DNA of 52,992 nucleotides from the NCBI GenBank assembly GCA_947476065.1, contig CANJPG010000017.1, forward strand, positions 1-52,992, in the 5' to 3' direction. A program made the position numbers and the translations under genes. The notes under the pieces are model-generated. The model had not been told where the DNA came from, searched no databases, and worked only from the letters and a program-made list of their open reading frames with translations. This document shows positions 26,331 through 35,726 of the stretch, piece after piece (position 1 is the stretch's first letter; each line of letters begins with the position of its first letter). The DNA comes from Fidelibacterota bacterium (lineage in GTDB: Bacteria > Pseudomonadota > Alphaproteobacteria > Rhodospirillales > Rhodospirillaceae).

Positions 26331-26931
26331 CTATGCACACGACGGTCCCGGCGGAATCCGTCAAACTCGCGCTATTGCGTGCGCTGATTCTCCACCTTTT
26401 GTGTGCATCCGTCAATTCAACCTCTACATTTTGTCCCTTCAGGAATAGAAGGCGCGTTTTTTCGCCAATAAAAGGTGCCGCCAGGTCCAGCAATTCCGCG
26501 ACCGGGGCCAGGGCCCGGGCCGTGATGACGTCCGCTGGGAAGGGTGTGAGATCTTCGATTCGCCGGGCATGGACCGTGACAGCAGCTCGCGCCACCCGTG
26601 CAGCTTCTCGAAGGAAGGCACATTTGCGCTGATCCGATTCGACCAGGTGGACATGGGGACCGCCCATGATCGCCAGAACGAGACCCGGAAAGCCGGCGCC
26701 GGAACCCAGGTCCAGGAGAGTCTGGGTCCCGGGGGGCAGTAGGGGGAAAAGCTGGGCCGAGTCCAGAATGTGCCGCCGCCAGAGGTCCCGGACCGTGGTT
26801 TTCGAGACCAGATTTATCTTCTGGTTCCAGGTCTCGAGCAGGGCGGCATAGAGCTTTAGTCGGTCGAGTGTTTCACGTGAAACACCGCTGTCCTTGAGAA
26901 ATGCCTCCGAGCCGTAGCTGGACTGTTTCAC
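26281..26931 (-). CDS. rsmG: 16S rRNA m7G527 methyltransferase
   Basis: RsmG (GidB) methylates G527 of 16S rRNA. The 216-residue protein has the SAM-binding motif LLDLGSGAGFPGLVLAI (about 70-86), the upstream WNQKINLVSKTT and LWRRHILDSAQL blocks and a complete C-terminus. The start appears to be GTG at 26931, in the middle of a parS site; no other start with better context lies in frame, although a CTG at 26940 is possible. Codons 17-21 (VSRET) are themselves encoded by the other parS site. The 3' end overlaps parA by 50 bases. Confidence 0.95.
   Translation of the reverse strand: MKQSSYGSEAFLKDSGVSRETLDRLKLYAALLETWNQKINLVSKTTVRDLWRRHILDSAQLFPLLPPGTQTLLDLGSGAGFPGLVLAIMGGPHVHLVESDQRKCAFLREAARVARAAVTVHARRIEDLTPFPADVITARALAPVAELLDLAAPFIGEKTRLLFLKGQNVEVELTDAHKRWRISARNSASLTDSAGTVVCIDEVRRVDQPNQAVRNP
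26869..26884. other. parS: parS site 1 (perfect)
   Basis: TGTTTCACGTGAAACA, identical to the universal chromosomal parS consensus, symmetric out to 18 bp (26868-26885, G...C). It lies within the rsmG coding region and encodes VSRET in the conserved N-terminal part of that protein. ParB is encoded 1.4 kb away. Confidence 0.95.
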
Positions 26932-26939
26932 GTGAAACA
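26924..26939. other. parS: parS site 2 (perfect), overlapping the rsmG start codon
   Basis: A second exact TGTTTCACGTGAAACA, symmetric over 18 bp (26923-26940, C...G), 55 bp from the first site centre to centre. On the minus strand, its GTGAAACA half contains the predicted GTG start of rsmG. It fills nearly the whole 12-base gap between the mnmG stop and rsmG. Confidence 0.95.
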
Positions 26940-26943
26940 GTGC

Positions 26944-28827
26944 CTAAGCGACCTGGCGGGCGCGGTGGACATATTTAAGGAGGGCGGTCAGGGCGGCCGG
27001 CGTGATGCCCGGAATTCGCGAGGCTGCGCCCAAGGTTGCCGGTTTACCCGCCTGGAGCTTGAGGCGCACCTCGGTGGAAAGCCCGCCGATCTGGCCGTAG
27101 TCCAGGTCGGTCGGCAGCCTCAGGGACTCATCTTTGCGGAAAGCACGGATATCGGCCTCCTGGCGCCCAACGTAGCCCGCATAGCGGCCGTCGATCTCCA
27201 GCTGCTCCTCCACATCCCGGCGGAAGGCGGGGATCTGGGGGGACAGGGACCGTAACTGCGCCCAGGTCATCTCGGGCATCGCCAGCAGGTCGAGGCCGCT
27301 CCGGCGGACACCGTCCTTGTTGATGACGAGGCCGCGCGATGCCAATTCGTTTGGCGTAAATTGCACTGATTTCAGTAGGTTACGGGCTTCGTCGAGCGCT
27401 GCTTTCTTGGCCCGGAAGTGGCTTTCGCGCGCCGTTCCCACGCAGCCTGCAACAATGCCCTTTTCCGTCAGGCGAAGGTCAGCATTGTCGGCCCGCAGCA
27501 GGAGGCGGTACTCGGCCCGGGAGGTAAACATGCGGTAGGGCTCGGAGGTGCCGAGGGTCGTCAGGTCATCGACCATCACGCCCATATAGCCTTCGGCCCG
27601 GTCGATCTCGACGGGAGCGCTGCCGCTGACTTGGCGCGCGGCGTTGAGTCCTGCCAGCAGACCCTGGGCGCCGGCCTCTTCATAGCCGGTGGTGCCGTTG
27701 ATCTGACCGGCGAAGTACAGACCCGCGACCCTACGGGTCTCAAGGCTCGCGTGCAGCTCGCGCGGATCGACGTAGTCGTATTCGATCGCATAGCCGGCCT
27801 GCAGCATGGCCGCCTTCTCAAGGCCGGGGATGGTCTTGAGAAGCGCCAGCTGCACGTCTTCGGGCAGGGAGGTCGAGATGCCGTTGGGATAGACGGTATT
27901 GTCGGCAAGTCCTTCAGGCTCCAGGAAAATCTGGTGCCGCTCGCGCTCGGCGAAACGCACCACTTTGTCTTCGATGGAGGGACAATAGCGGGGCCCAACA
28001 CCCTGGATCTGGCCGTTATAAATCGGCGCCCGGCTCTTGTTGGCCAGGATCAGGGCATGGGTCTCGGACGTGGTATAGGTGATGCCGCACTGGACCTGGG
28101 CTGTGGTGATTTTATCGGTCAGAAACGAGAAGGGCTCCGGAGGATCGTCGCCGGGCTGCATCTCGAGGCTCGGCCAGTCTATGGTACGGCCGTCAAGGCG
28201 CGGCGGTGTGCCTGTCTTCAGTCGCCCGACGGCAAAACCCAATGATCTCAAAGTAGTAGATAGCCCTAGGGCCGGGGCCTCACCGATGCGTCCGGCGGGA
28301 ATACGCTCTTCGCCGCGATGGATCAACCCACCCAGGAAGGTACCGGTCGTCAGGACCACAGCCCCGGCAAAAACCCTTTTGCCTGAACCGTTTACAACTC
28401 CCGTTACGCGCGTGCGCGCCTCGTCCAGCAGCAGGTCTTCGATGGCCCCAGCTTCAATGGTCAGATTGGCCTGTTCGGCGAGCAAGGCCTGCACGGCTTC
28501 GCGATACAGCTTGCGGTCGGCCTGGGCCCGGGGACCGCGCACGGCGGGACCCTTCGAACGATTGAGCATGCGGAACTGGATTCCGCCTCTATCGATGGCT
28601 TTGCCCATGATGCCGTCGAAAGCATCGATCTCGCGCACCAGATGACCCTTGGCCAATCCGCCGATGGCCGGATTGCACGACATCTGTCCGATGGTCTCGA
28701 CCTTGTGCGTGAGCAGCAACGTACGCGCGCCCGTACGCGCCGCCGCCGCCGCGGCTTCGGTGCCGGCATGACCGCCGCCAACCACGATCACATCATAAGA
28801 GGGCACATCGTAAGACGCATCATTCAT
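26944..28827 (-). CDS. mnmG: tRNA uridine-5-carboxymethylaminomethyl synthase, FAD subunit
   Basis: MnmG (GidA) works with MnmE to modify U34 of tRNAs read by NNA/NNG codons. The 627-residue protein has the FAD-binding GGGHAG motif (17-22), [63 protein letters not shown] with its two catalytic-region segments, and [18 protein letters not shown]. The C-terminal helical domain, which docks MnmE, is present. The ATG at 28827 fits the conserved [10 protein letters not shown] start. Confidence 0.97.
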   Translation of the reverse strand: MNDASYDVPSYDVIVVGGGHAGTEAAAAAARTGARTLLLTHKVETIGQMSCNPAIGGLAKGHLVREIDAFDGIMGKAIDRGGIQFRMLNRSKGPAVRGPRAQADRKLYREAVQALLAEQANLTIEAGAIEDLLLDEARTRVTGVVNGSGKRVFAGAVVLTTGTFLGGLIHRGEERIPAGRIGEAPALGLSTTLRSLGFAVGRLKTGTPPRLDGRTIDWPSLEMQPGDDPPEPFSFLTDKITTAQVQCGITYTTSETHALILANKSRAPIYNGQIQGVGPRYCPSIEDKVVRFAERERHQIFLEPEGLADNTVYPNGISTSLPEDVQLALLKTIPGLEKAAMLQAGYAIEYDYVDPRELHASLETRRVAGLYFAGQINGTTGYEEAGAQGLLAGLNAARQVSGSAPVEIDRAEGYMGVMVDDLTTLGTSEPYRMFTSRAEYRLLLRADNADLRLTEKGIVAGCVGTARESHFRAKKAALDEARNLLKSVQFTPNELASRGLVINKDGVRRSGLDLLAMPEMTWAQLRSLSPQIPAFRRDVEEQLEIDGRYAGYVGRQEADIRAFRKDESLRLPTDLDYGQIGGLSTEVRLKLQAGKPATLGAASRIPGITPAALTALLKYVHRARQVA

Positions 28828-28891
28828 GGCGCTCTTATATATCGCGCGCCGATGAGCGGCCAATCTGGATTTGAAAAAGACGCAGCGTCTA

Positions 28892-30208
28892 TTACTTGCC
28901 GATGCAGAAGTCGCGGAACACTACATCGAGCACGTCCTCAACATCGATGCGACCGGTGAGCCGTCCTAGAGCCCGCGCCGCCAGCCGCAGATCTTCCGAC
29001 GCCAATTCCGCCAAGGCGGCCGCGCGTGCGCGGATCAAAGCATTGCTGCACTCTTCCAACGCTTTGCGGTGGCGAATCCGCGTCAAAGGCATCGCAGCGC
29101 CGGTGTCGGCTTTGCTGCGAATATGCTGCAGCAAAGCTGCAACAAATGCGTCCATGCCAAAACCGGTTTTGGCCGAAATAACGTGGATGCCGCCCTCTCG
29201 GTCGCGGGGCGGCGACAACAGATCCGCCTTGTTGATGGCGACGAGGGTGTCGTCGTCGATCATGCCCATGGTCGCGGTTTCCCGTGCCGGATACACCGCA
29301 CCGTCAAACAGTGCGATCTTTAGGTCGGCGTCGGCGGCGCGGCGTTTGGCGCGAGCGATACCTTCGCTCTCGATGGCGTCGCCGCCCTCGCGCAAGCCGG
29401 CGGTGTCGGCCAGGGTCACCGCATAGCCACCGAGATTGAGGTGCACTTCAATTACGTCGCGGGTGGTGCCCGGGATTGGCGAGACGATGGCCGCCTCACG
29501 CCGGGCCAGGGCATTGAGCAAACTGGATTTGCCCGCGTTGGGTGGACCGATGATCGCTACCATCAGGCCTTCGCGAATATGCTCGCCGCGCGCATCGCCC
29601 AAATGCACGACAATCGCCTGCTGCAGATCATCGACCTCGGCCCAGACTTTATTCGCAACGTCCGGAGGCAAGTCCTCGTCGGGAAAATCGATCACCGCCT
29701 CGAGGTGGGCCAGGGCCTGAAGCAGCCGGTGACGCCAGTCGTCATAGATCTCCTTCAGCGCGCCGCCCATCTGCCGCAGCGCCTGTTTTTGCTGCACGCG
29801 GGTTTCGGCATCAACCAGATCGGCCAAAGCCTCCGCCTGGGTCAGGTCCATCTTGTCGTGGAAAAACGCCCGCCGCGTAAACTCGCCGGCTTCAGCCGGG
29901 CGCAGACCCGCGGCACCCAAGGCCGCAAGCATGCTGTCGGTGACAGCGCGCCCGCCGTGAATGTGCAACTCGGCCACATCCTCGCCGGTGAAACTATGGG
30001 GCGCCGGAAACCACAGCAACAGACCATCGTCGAGGATCTCGCCGCTCGCCGGATCGGTGAACTTGGCGCGCACGGCTTTGCGCGGCGGCGGCAGCGGACA
30101 CCCTAAGCGTGCGAGAGCGTCCCGCGTGCCGTCACCGGAGACTCGCACCACGGCGATGCCTGCGCGTCCCGCCGCCGAGGCCAGCGCAAAGATTGTCTCC
30201 GCGCTCAT
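28892..30208 (-). CDS. mnmE: tRNA uridine modification GTPase
   Basis: MnmE is the GTPase partner of MnmG. The 438-residue protein begins with the formyl-THF-binding N-domain ([23 protein letters not shown]), followed by the helical region and an inserted G domain: P-loop GPPNAGKS (221-228), switch PGTTRDV, DTAGLRE and NKAD. It ends in CIGK (435-438), with the Cys conserved in the family. It lies 64 bp upstream of mnmG on the same strand. Confidence 0.97.
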   Translation of the reverse strand: MSAETIFALASAAGRAGIAVVRVSGDGTRDALARLGCPLPPPRKAVRAKFTDPASGEILDDGLLLWFPAPHSFTGEDVAELHIHGGRAVTDSMLAALGAAGLRPAEAGEFTRRAFFHDKMDLTQAEALADLVDAETRVQQKQALRQMGGALKEIYDDWRHRLLQALAHLEAVIDFPDEDLPPDVANKVWAEVDDLQQAIVVHLGDARGEHIREGLMVAIIGPPNAGKSSLLNALARREAAIVSPIPGTTRDVIEVHLNLGGYAVTLADTAGLREGGDAIESEGIARAKRRAADADLKIALFDGAVYPARETATMGMIDDDTLVAINKADLLSPPRDREGGIHVISAKTGFGMDAFVAALLQHIRSKADTGAAMPLTRIRHRKALEECSNALIRARAAALAELASEDLRLAARALGRLTGRIDVEDVLDVVFRDFCIGK

Positions 30209-30218
30209 GGGAAAGTGA

Positions 30219-30458
30219 TTACTTCCCAGCCTTGCCGAGGAATTGACCCCACATGGTCTTCTGCAATTCGGCAAAGCCTTCGGTATGCATCGGGAACAGC
30301 GTCTTGAAGATGGTCTCGGGCTCAAGCGCCGAGGCGGTCTTCTGCATCTGGGTTTTCATCTGGTCCATCATGGCGGTTTGCAGCGGCACAACGTCGGGAA
30401 GACCCAGGAAGGCCCGCGCTTCCTCCGGCGTGCATTCGACGTCGATGGTTACTTTCAT
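30219..30458 (-). CDS. DUF6489-like small protein
   Basis: A 79-residue protein starting MKVTIDVECTPEEARAFLGLPDV, a short acidic protein found next to mnmE or similar core genes in alphaproteobacteria (DUF6489 from memory). It has no signal peptide or membrane segment; residues 25-60 are helix-prone and rich in Gln, Met and Lys (QTAMMDQMKTQMQKTAS). The ATG at 30458 is chosen for the conserved MKVTID start; the frame extends upstream to 30533. No function is known. Confidence 0.75.
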   Translation of the reverse strand: MKVTIDVECTPEEARAFLGLPDVVPLQTAMMDQMKTQMQKTASALEPETIFKTLFPMHTEGFAELQKTMWGQFLGKAGK

Positions 30459-30857
30459 GCTGCGCTCCGATTCCGCCGTGACATGCCCCCTCGTGAAAGG
30501 GCCCCCTCTTGTAAGGCCAGAGGTGAGGCGCATAAGGTTAAGGGCTGAAGCGGCGGCTGTCCACGACCGGCCACGCTAGCAAGGGCCCGGCGCAAGGAAA
30601 CGCGATGACAGCCGACCGCACCTGGCCAGCCGACGAGACCAGCCCCTATTTGCTGCGCACGGTTTTCTCCTTATCTTTGCCCAACCTTGTCCTGGACGTG
30701 ATCGCCGATAGCGCGTAGCTGCCGGCGAGCGATCCCGCCTCGGCAAGACACAGGTCGAGGGACAGGCGACCACCTATTTCTGCCGGGGGCCCGTATGCTC
30801 TCCACCCCAGACCAACGTTGAAGGCTTGCGTCACGCCCTAACCACCTAAGGACTCCC
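30459..30857. other. Intergenic region with a possible 37-codon frame
   Basis: About 400 bases between the DUF6489-like gene (minus) and ogt (plus). One short plus-strand frame at 30605-30718 (37 residues, start MTADRTW) has AAGGAA 6 bases before its ATG and a hydrophobic tail (LLRTVFSLSLPNLVLDVI) that could be a remnant of a membrane protein. Nothing else was recognised. Confidence 0.3.
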
Positions 30858-31346
30858 ATGCCGCAAGTTTCACTTCATTCTCCAGTCGGCGACATCAGCA
30901 TCAGCGAACACGATAGCCACATCGTCGCCGTCGATTGGGGCTGGGGCCGCGACCAGGAGAAGACGCCGCTGCTCAGGGAGGCAGTGAAACAACTCAACGC
31001 CTATTTCGACGGCAAGTTGATGGCCTTCGACCTACCGTTGCTGGCGCAGGGTACGGCGTTTCAAAAACGTGTCTGGGCCGAAATGTTGAAAATTCCCAAG
31101 GGCCAGGTGCGCAGCTATGGCCAGCTGGCGGCAAGACTGGACTCCGGCGCCCAGGCCGTCGGCACGGCGTGCGGCAAGAACCCGATTCCGATCATCATTC
31201 CCTGTCACCGCGTCGTCGGCACCGGCAATCTCGGGGGTTATTCAGGTGGTGATGGCTGGGCAACACCTGATGACGGCCTAGCAACAAAAGTCGCCTTGTT
31301 GCGGCTGGAGAACGCGGACATAGTCGGCAAATCCTTATTCGATTGA
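30858..31346 (+). CDS. ogt: Methylated-DNA-protein cysteine methyltransferase
   Basis: This protein repairs O6-alkylguanine by transferring the alkyl group to its own Cys in a suicide reaction. The 162-residue product has the active site IIPCHRVVG (Cys116) and the upstream QKRVWAEMLKIPKGQVRSYGQLA of the winged helix. The N-terminal domain is short, as in Ogt rather than Ada. It is followed by the quinone oxidoreductase gene on the same strand with a 21-base gap. Confidence 0.93.
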   Translation: MPQVSLHSPVGDISISEHDSHIVAVDWGWGRDQEKTPLLREAVKQLNAYFDGKLMAFDLPLLAQGTAFQKRVWAEMLKIPKGQVRSYGQLAARLDSGAQAVGTACGKNPIPIIIPCHRVVGTGNLGGYSGGDGWATPDDGLATKVALLRLENADIVGKSLFD

Positions 31347-31367
31347 TAACACTGCGCGAGGGCACCC

Positions 31368-32357
31368 ATGGTCAAAGCCATCATCATCCGCCAGACCGGC
31401 GGGCCTGAAGTTCTCAGCTACCAAGACATCCAAATCGGCAAGCCAGGCCCCGGCGAAATTCGCCTCAGGCAAACCGCCATTGGCGTGAATTTCATCGACA
31501 CCTATCACCGCGCCGGCGCCTATCCGGTGAAGATGAACGACGCCGGCTATTTCATTCCCGGCATGGAAGGCGTGGGCCGCGTCGAGGAGATCGGCGCCGG
31601 CGTCACATCGGTCAAGGTCGGCGACCGCGTCGCCTACGGCAACGGTCCCATCGGCGGCTATGCCGAGGAACGCCTGATCCCCGCGGCAAGTGTGGTGAAA
31701 GTGCCACCCGCGCTCAAAGACGAACAGGTCGCCGGCATGATGCTGCGCGGGCTGACGGTCTGGTATCTCGTGAGCACACTGCATGAATTGAAGCCAGGCG
31801 AGACCGTGTTGATGCAGGCCGCCGCCGGCGGCGTCGGGCTCATCTTCTGCCAGTGGGCAAAACATATTGGCGCTACCGTCATCGGCACCGTCGGCTCCGA
31901 GGACAAAGCCAAGGCCGCTAAGGCTGCCGGTTGCACGCACACCGTGCTCTACAAGTCCGAAAAAGACTGGGTCGCCAAGGTGCACGAGATCACCGGAGGC
32001 AAGGGCGTGCGCGTCGCCTACGACGGTGTCGGCAAGGACACTCTGCTGGGCTCGCTTGATTGCCTGGCACCGCGCGGACTTCTGGTCAGCTTCGGCAATG
32101 CTTCGGGCCCGCCGCCGGCCATCGAAGCCAGCCAGCTCGCCGCCAAGGCCTCGGCCTTCTACACACGCCCGCGCCTGGTGGATTACGTCAGCGACCCCGC
32201 CGACTATGCCAGGGGCTGCGCCGAGCTGTTCGATGTGGTGGGCAAGGGCGCGGTCAGGATCGAGGTGGGGAATTCTTACGGGCTCGCGCAAGCGGCCCAT
32301 GCCCATAGCGATCTGGAAAGCCGGGCGACAACGGGATCGACGATCCTCGTTGTGTAA
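31368..32357 (+). CDS. Quinone oxidoreductase, zinc-independent MDR family
   Basis: A 329-residue NADPH-dependent quinone reductase of the QOR type. The N-terminal GroES-like domain includes GVNFIDTYHRAGAYPVK, the hallmark of QOR. The Rossmann domain has the AXXGXXG-type loop QAAAGGVGLIFCQWAKHIGA. No zinc-ligating Cys/His set was seen. It converges on rho and shares the bidirectional terminator at 32361-32388. Confidence 0.9.
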   Translation: MVKAIIIRQTGGPEVLSYQDIQIGKPGPGEIRLRQTAIGVNFIDTYHRAGAYPVKMNDAGYFIPGMEGVGRVEEIGAGVTSVKVGDRVAYGNGPIGGYAEERLIPAASVVKVPPALKDEQVAGMMLRGLTVWYLVSTLHELKPGETVLMQAAAGGVGLIFCQWAKHIGATVIGTVGSEDKAKAAKAAGCTHTVLYKSEKDWVAKVHEITGGKGVRVAYDGVGKDTLLGSLDCLAPRGLLVSFGNASGPPPAIEASQLAAKASAFYTRPRLVDYVSDPADYARGCAELFDVVGKGAVRIEVGNSYGLAQAAHAHSDLESRATTGSTILVV

Positions 32358-32360
32358 AGA

Positions 32361-32388
32361 AAAAGGCCCGATTCACACCGGGCCTTTT
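32361..32388. terminator. Bidirectional intrinsic terminator between qor-like gene and rho
   Basis: AAAAGGCCCG (32361-32370) and CGGGCCTTTT (32379-32388) make a perfect 10-bp stem with an 8-base loop. Reading either way gives a stem ending in T-rich sequence, so it should stop both the plus-strand oxidoreductase transcript and the minus-strand rho transcript. It starts 3 bases after the qor-like stop and ends 2 bases before the rho stop. Confidence 0.85.
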
Positions 32389-32390
32389 GT

Positions 32391-33653
32391 CTACTTGTTC
32401 ATACGATCGAAGAAGTCGTTGTTGTTCTTGGACTCGCGGAGTTTCTCGAGCAGGAACTCCATGCCGTCCTGAACGCCCATCGGATCGAGAATACGGCGCA
32501 GGATCCACATCTTCGACAACGTGCCCTGGTTGACCAGCAGCTCTTCCTTGCGGGTCCCGGATTTGGTGATGTCGATGCTGGGGAATACGCGTTTGTCGGC
32601 CAGCTTGCGGTCGAGCACGATTTCCGAGTTACCGGTGCCTTTGAATTCTTCGAAGATGACTTCGTCCATGCGGCTGCCGGTGTCGATCAGGGCCGTAGCG
32701 ATAATGGTCAGCGAACCGCCTTCTTCGATGTTACGCGCCGCGCCGAAGAAGCGCTTGGGACGCTGCAACGCATTTGCGTCGACACCGCCGGTCAGCACCT
32801 TGCCCGAGGAGGGGACGACGGTGTTGTAGGCGCGGGCGAGGCGCGTGATCGAATCAAGCAGGATGACGACGTCGCGTTTGTGTTCGACCAGGCGCTTGGC
32901 CTTTTCGATCACCATTTCGGCGACCTGGACGTGGCGCGAGGCCGGCTCGTCAAATGTGGAACTGACGACTTCGCCCTTCACGGTGCGGTCCATGTCGGTG
33001 ACTTCTTCCGGTCGTTCGTCGATCAGCAGCACGATCAGATAAACTTCCGGATGGTTCGCCGCTATGGCCGCAGCGATATTCTGCAGCATGATGGTCTTGC
33101 CGGTGCGGGGCGGCGCAACGATCACGGCGCGCTGGCCTTTGCCAAGGGGCGCCACCAGCTCGATCACGCGCTGGGTGATGTCCTTAACCTTGGTGTCCTT
33201 CTGCTCGATCTCCATCTTGAGCTTTTCGTCAGGATAGAGCGGCGTCAGGTTGTCGAAATTGATGCGGTGCCGGACGTTGTCCGGGTCCTCGAAATTGATG
33301 GTATTGACCTTGAGCAGCGCGAAATAGCGCTCGCCGTCCTTGGGTCCGCGGATCTGGCCTTCGACCGTGTCACCGGTGCGCAGGCCGAAGCGGCGCACCT
33401 GACTCGGGCTGACATAAATGTCGTCGGGGCCTGGCAGGTAACTCGCCTCGGGCGAGCGCAGGAAGCCGAAGCCGTCCTGCAGGATTTCCAACACCCCGTC
33501 CCCGTCGATGACCGTGTCTTTGTCGGCCATGATCTTCAGAATGCCGAACATTAGATCCTGACGGCGCAGGTTCGATGCGTTCTCGATGCCGTATTCTTCT
33601 GCAAAAGCCAGCAATTCTGCCGGGGATTTTCGCTTCAATTCCTGAAGGTGCAT
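32391..33653 (-). CDS. rho: Transcription termination factor Rho
   Basis: Rho is the hexameric RNA-dependent ATPase that ends transcription. The 420-residue protein starts [20 protein letters not shown] (N-terminal helical domain), has the cold-shock-like RNA-binding [19 protein letters not shown] (51-69) and Walker A APPRTGKT (180-187), then [16 protein letters not shown] and the Q-loop [20 protein letters not shown]. Length and domains are normal. It is transcribed away from the candidate origin. In relatives hemE commonly sits between rho and the origin; here it does not. Confidence 0.97.
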   Translation of the reverse strand: MHLQELKRKSPAELLAFAEEYGIENASNLRRQDLMFGILKIMADKDTVIDGDGVLEILQDGFGFLRSPEASYLPGPDDIYVSPSQVRRFGLRTGDTVEGQIRGPKDGERYFALLKVNTINFEDPDNVRHRINFDNLTPLYPDEKLKMEIEQKDTKVKDITQRVIELVAPLGKGQRAVIVAPPRTGKTIMLQNIAAAIAANHPEVYLIVLLIDERPEEVTDMDRTVKGEVVSSTFDEPASRHVQVAEMVIEKAKRLVEHKRDVVILLDSITRLARAYNTVVPSSGKVLTGGVDANALQRPKRFFGAARNIEEGGSLTIIATALIDTGSRMDEVIFEEFKGTGNSEIVLDRKLADKRVFPSIDITKSGTRKEELLVNQGTLSKMWILRRILDPMGVQDGMEFLLEKLRESKNNNDFFDRMNK

Positions 33654-34299
33654 GGGTAAATCTATTGCTGGTGAGACGGTGGGGCGGAAAAATACAGACG
33701 GTTTTGTGAACGGGAGGCCGAGGATGCTCGCTGCGAAGCAACAGACTGCAGGGCGCGATCGGAAAAGGCAGACGGAACTGAAATTATGCGGGCGAATGCC
33801 CTGTTCTGATGAACCCAGCGATACCTGAGCGAGGTTTTCAAGTCAACTGCCTTGTTTTGCCGGGGTTTATGAACAGGGCGAGCGTTTGAACATCTAATAT
33901 AAAAAAGAATCTTGAGGTGTAATGGAGGTAGATGGTCCTGTGAATCACAGGGATTACCGCTCTGCCTTGAATCAATGCTGGCTTATGTAGACCCCGCGCC
34001 CACACGGGGCAGCCTGTGCGTAGATTTGTGCGAAACCAAAGTTCCTACCCGGATTCCAAGGCGTCGCGAGGTCTCGCGAAAAACGGGGAAAGTGCTGTAT
34101 TGTTACATGGACCTGAAAATATCCTTGGGATTCACGTGGTGAATTCACCATTGTCCACACACTGCAAAACCCGGGATGACAATCGGGTCTAAGCACTGAA
34201 AACGCCGGCACCTGTGCAAAAGTTCCAATTGCTCCCCGTTATCCTTTTTTATCCCGCGCCGGCAAAACAACTGTCCCGCGCTCATTTCACGGTGCGCTT
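33654..34299. other. oriC: Candidate chromosomal replication origin (oriC)
   Basis: A 646-base non-coding gap between rho (minus) and ppsR (plus), the conserved position of oriC in alphaproteobacteria. Five GANTC sites (CcrM methylation motif) fall within 227 bp, at 33907, 33942, 33969, 34052 and 34129. A DnaA-box-like TTGTCCACA lies at 34151-34159, and two TTATCC cores at 34239 and 34249. A perfect palindrome GGTGAATTCACC spans 34138-34149, beside TTCACGTGGTGAA. An AT-rich tract at 33893-33911 could be the unwinding element. No full TTATCCACA box was found, so the call rests mainly on synteny. Confidence 0.65.
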
Positions 34300-35130
34300 A
34301 TGACGCCCGGCGACGTCTTCAATCTGCATCTGGTCTCCGACTCGTCGGGCGAGACCGTCACCAACATCGCCAGAGCGTGCCTCGTCCAATATGAGAACGT
34401 CCAGGTGACCGAGCACTTCTGGTGGCTGGTGCGCACCACCGGCGAGATGAACCGCGTCATCGAAGGCATCCGCAGCGCACCCGGCCTCGTGGTCTTCACA
34501 CTGCTGGACAAGGGCGTGCGCGACCTGCTTGAGCAGGCCTGCCGCGAGGCGCGTGTACCTTACGTGTCGGCCATCGATCCGGTGATGCAGGCCTTTTCGC
34601 GTTTCTTCGGGCGCCAGGGCCTGTCGGAAATTGGCAAGCAGCACGTTCTCGACGACGACTATTTCCGGCGCATCGACGCCATGCACTTCGCCGTCCAGCA
34701 CGACGACGGCCAGTCCATGTCCACCATGGTTAACGCCGACATGATCCTGGTGGGCGTATCACGCACGTCGAAAACCCCCACATGCATGTATTTGGCCAAC
34801 CGCGGCTTCAAGGTAGCCAACATTCCCCTGGTCCCGGGCTTTGTCATGCCCGACGAAATCGCCAATGCGCCGACGCCGTTGTTCGTAGGCCTCACGCGTG
34901 AGCCCAAAAGCCTTACCGACATTCGCCAAAGCCGCCTGCGCATCATGAACGAAGAGCGCGCCACCGGGTATGCCGACCTCGACATCGTGCGCGAGGAAAT
35001 CGCCGATGCGCGCCGGCTCTTCGTCAAACACAACTGGCCGGTGATCGATGTGACACGCCGCTCCATCGAGGAGACCGCGGCCACCATCATCCAGCTGTAC
35101 AATCAGCGCCACAACACCGTGCATCTATGA
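34300..35130 (+). CDS. ppsR: Pyruvate, phosphate dikinase regulatory protein (kinase/pyrophosphorylase)
   Basis: A DUF299-family bifunctional ADP-dependent kinase and phosphate-dependent pyrophosphorylase that switches PPDK or PEP synthase. The 276-residue protein has HLVSDSSGETVTNIARACLVQ at its start and the P-loop GVSRTSKT (152-159), followed by TCMYLANRGFKVANIPLVPG. This is the RP001-type gene that borders oriC in alphaproteobacteria. Its TGA overlaps the maf ATG (ATGA). Confidence 0.95.
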   Translation: MTPGDVFNLHLVSDSSGETVTNIARACLVQYENVQVTEHFWWLVRTTGEMNRVIEGIRSAPGLVVFTLLDKGVRDLLEQACREARVPYVSAIDPVMQAFSRFFGRQGLSEIGKQHVLDDDYFRRIDAMHFAVQHDDGQSMSTMVNADMILVGVSRTSKTPTCMYLANRGFKVANIPLVPGFVMPDEIANAPTPLFVGLTREPKSLTDIRQSRLRIMNEERATGYADLDIVREEIADARRLFVKHNWPVIDVTRRSIEETAATIIQLYNQRHNTVHL

Positions 35131-35726
35131 ACCGACCCATCATCCTCGCCTCGGCCAGCAAAAGCCGCGCCACGCTGCTGCGCGCGGCGGGCGTGTCTAT
35201 TGAGATCGTGCCAGCCCACGCCGACGAAGAAGCCGTGAAAAATTCCGTCAAAGCCGAAGGCGGCACCGCAGCCCAATGCGCTGAGACCCTGGCCGAGCTG
35301 AAGGCGGTACAGATTTCACAGCGTCATCATGAAGCCCTGGTCATCGGCGCCGATCAGATGCTCGACTGCGGCGGCACCTGGTTCGATAAGCCGACTGATA
35401 TAGCGGGAGCCCGCGATCACCTCGTCAAGATGCGCGGCAAAAGCCACGTGTTGCCGACGGCTGTAGCTGTTGCGCTCAATGGTTCGCGCATCTGGCATCA
35501 CGTCGCCATGCCCCGGCTGACGATGCGCGACTTCAGCGACGATTTTATCGACAGCTACTTGAAAGCCGCGGGCAGCGCGGTGCTGTCGTCGGTGGGCGCC
35601 TATCAGCTCGAAGGTCCGGGCGCGCAGTTGTTCAGCCGCATCGACGGTGACTTTTTCACCATCCTCGGCCTGCCGCTTTTGGAGTTGCTCGCCTTTCTGC
35701 GCGAAAACGGGGCCGTGGCGCGATGA
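35127..35726 (+). CDS. maf: Maf-family nucleotide pyrophosphatase
   Basis: Maf proteins hydrolyse non-canonical nucleotides (dTTP/UTP or m7GTP type). The 199-residue product starts MNRPIILASASKSRATLLRAAG with the Maf phosphate loop, and has VIGADQML and HVLPTAVAVAL and the SVGAYQLEGPGAQLFSRIDGDFFTILGLPLLEL block. It overlaps ppsR and aroE by four bases each (ATGA at both ends), so the three genes are translationally coupled. Confidence 0.93.
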   Translation: MNRPIILASASKSRATLLRAAGVSIEIVPAHADEEAVKNSVKAEGGTAAQCAETLAELKAVQISQRHHEALVIGADQMLDCGGTWFDKPTDIAGARDHLVKMRGKSHVLPTAVAVALNGSRIWHHVAMPRLTMRDFSDDFIDSYLKAAGSAVLSSVGAYQLEGPGAQLFSRIDGDFFTILGLPLLELLAFLRENGAVAR

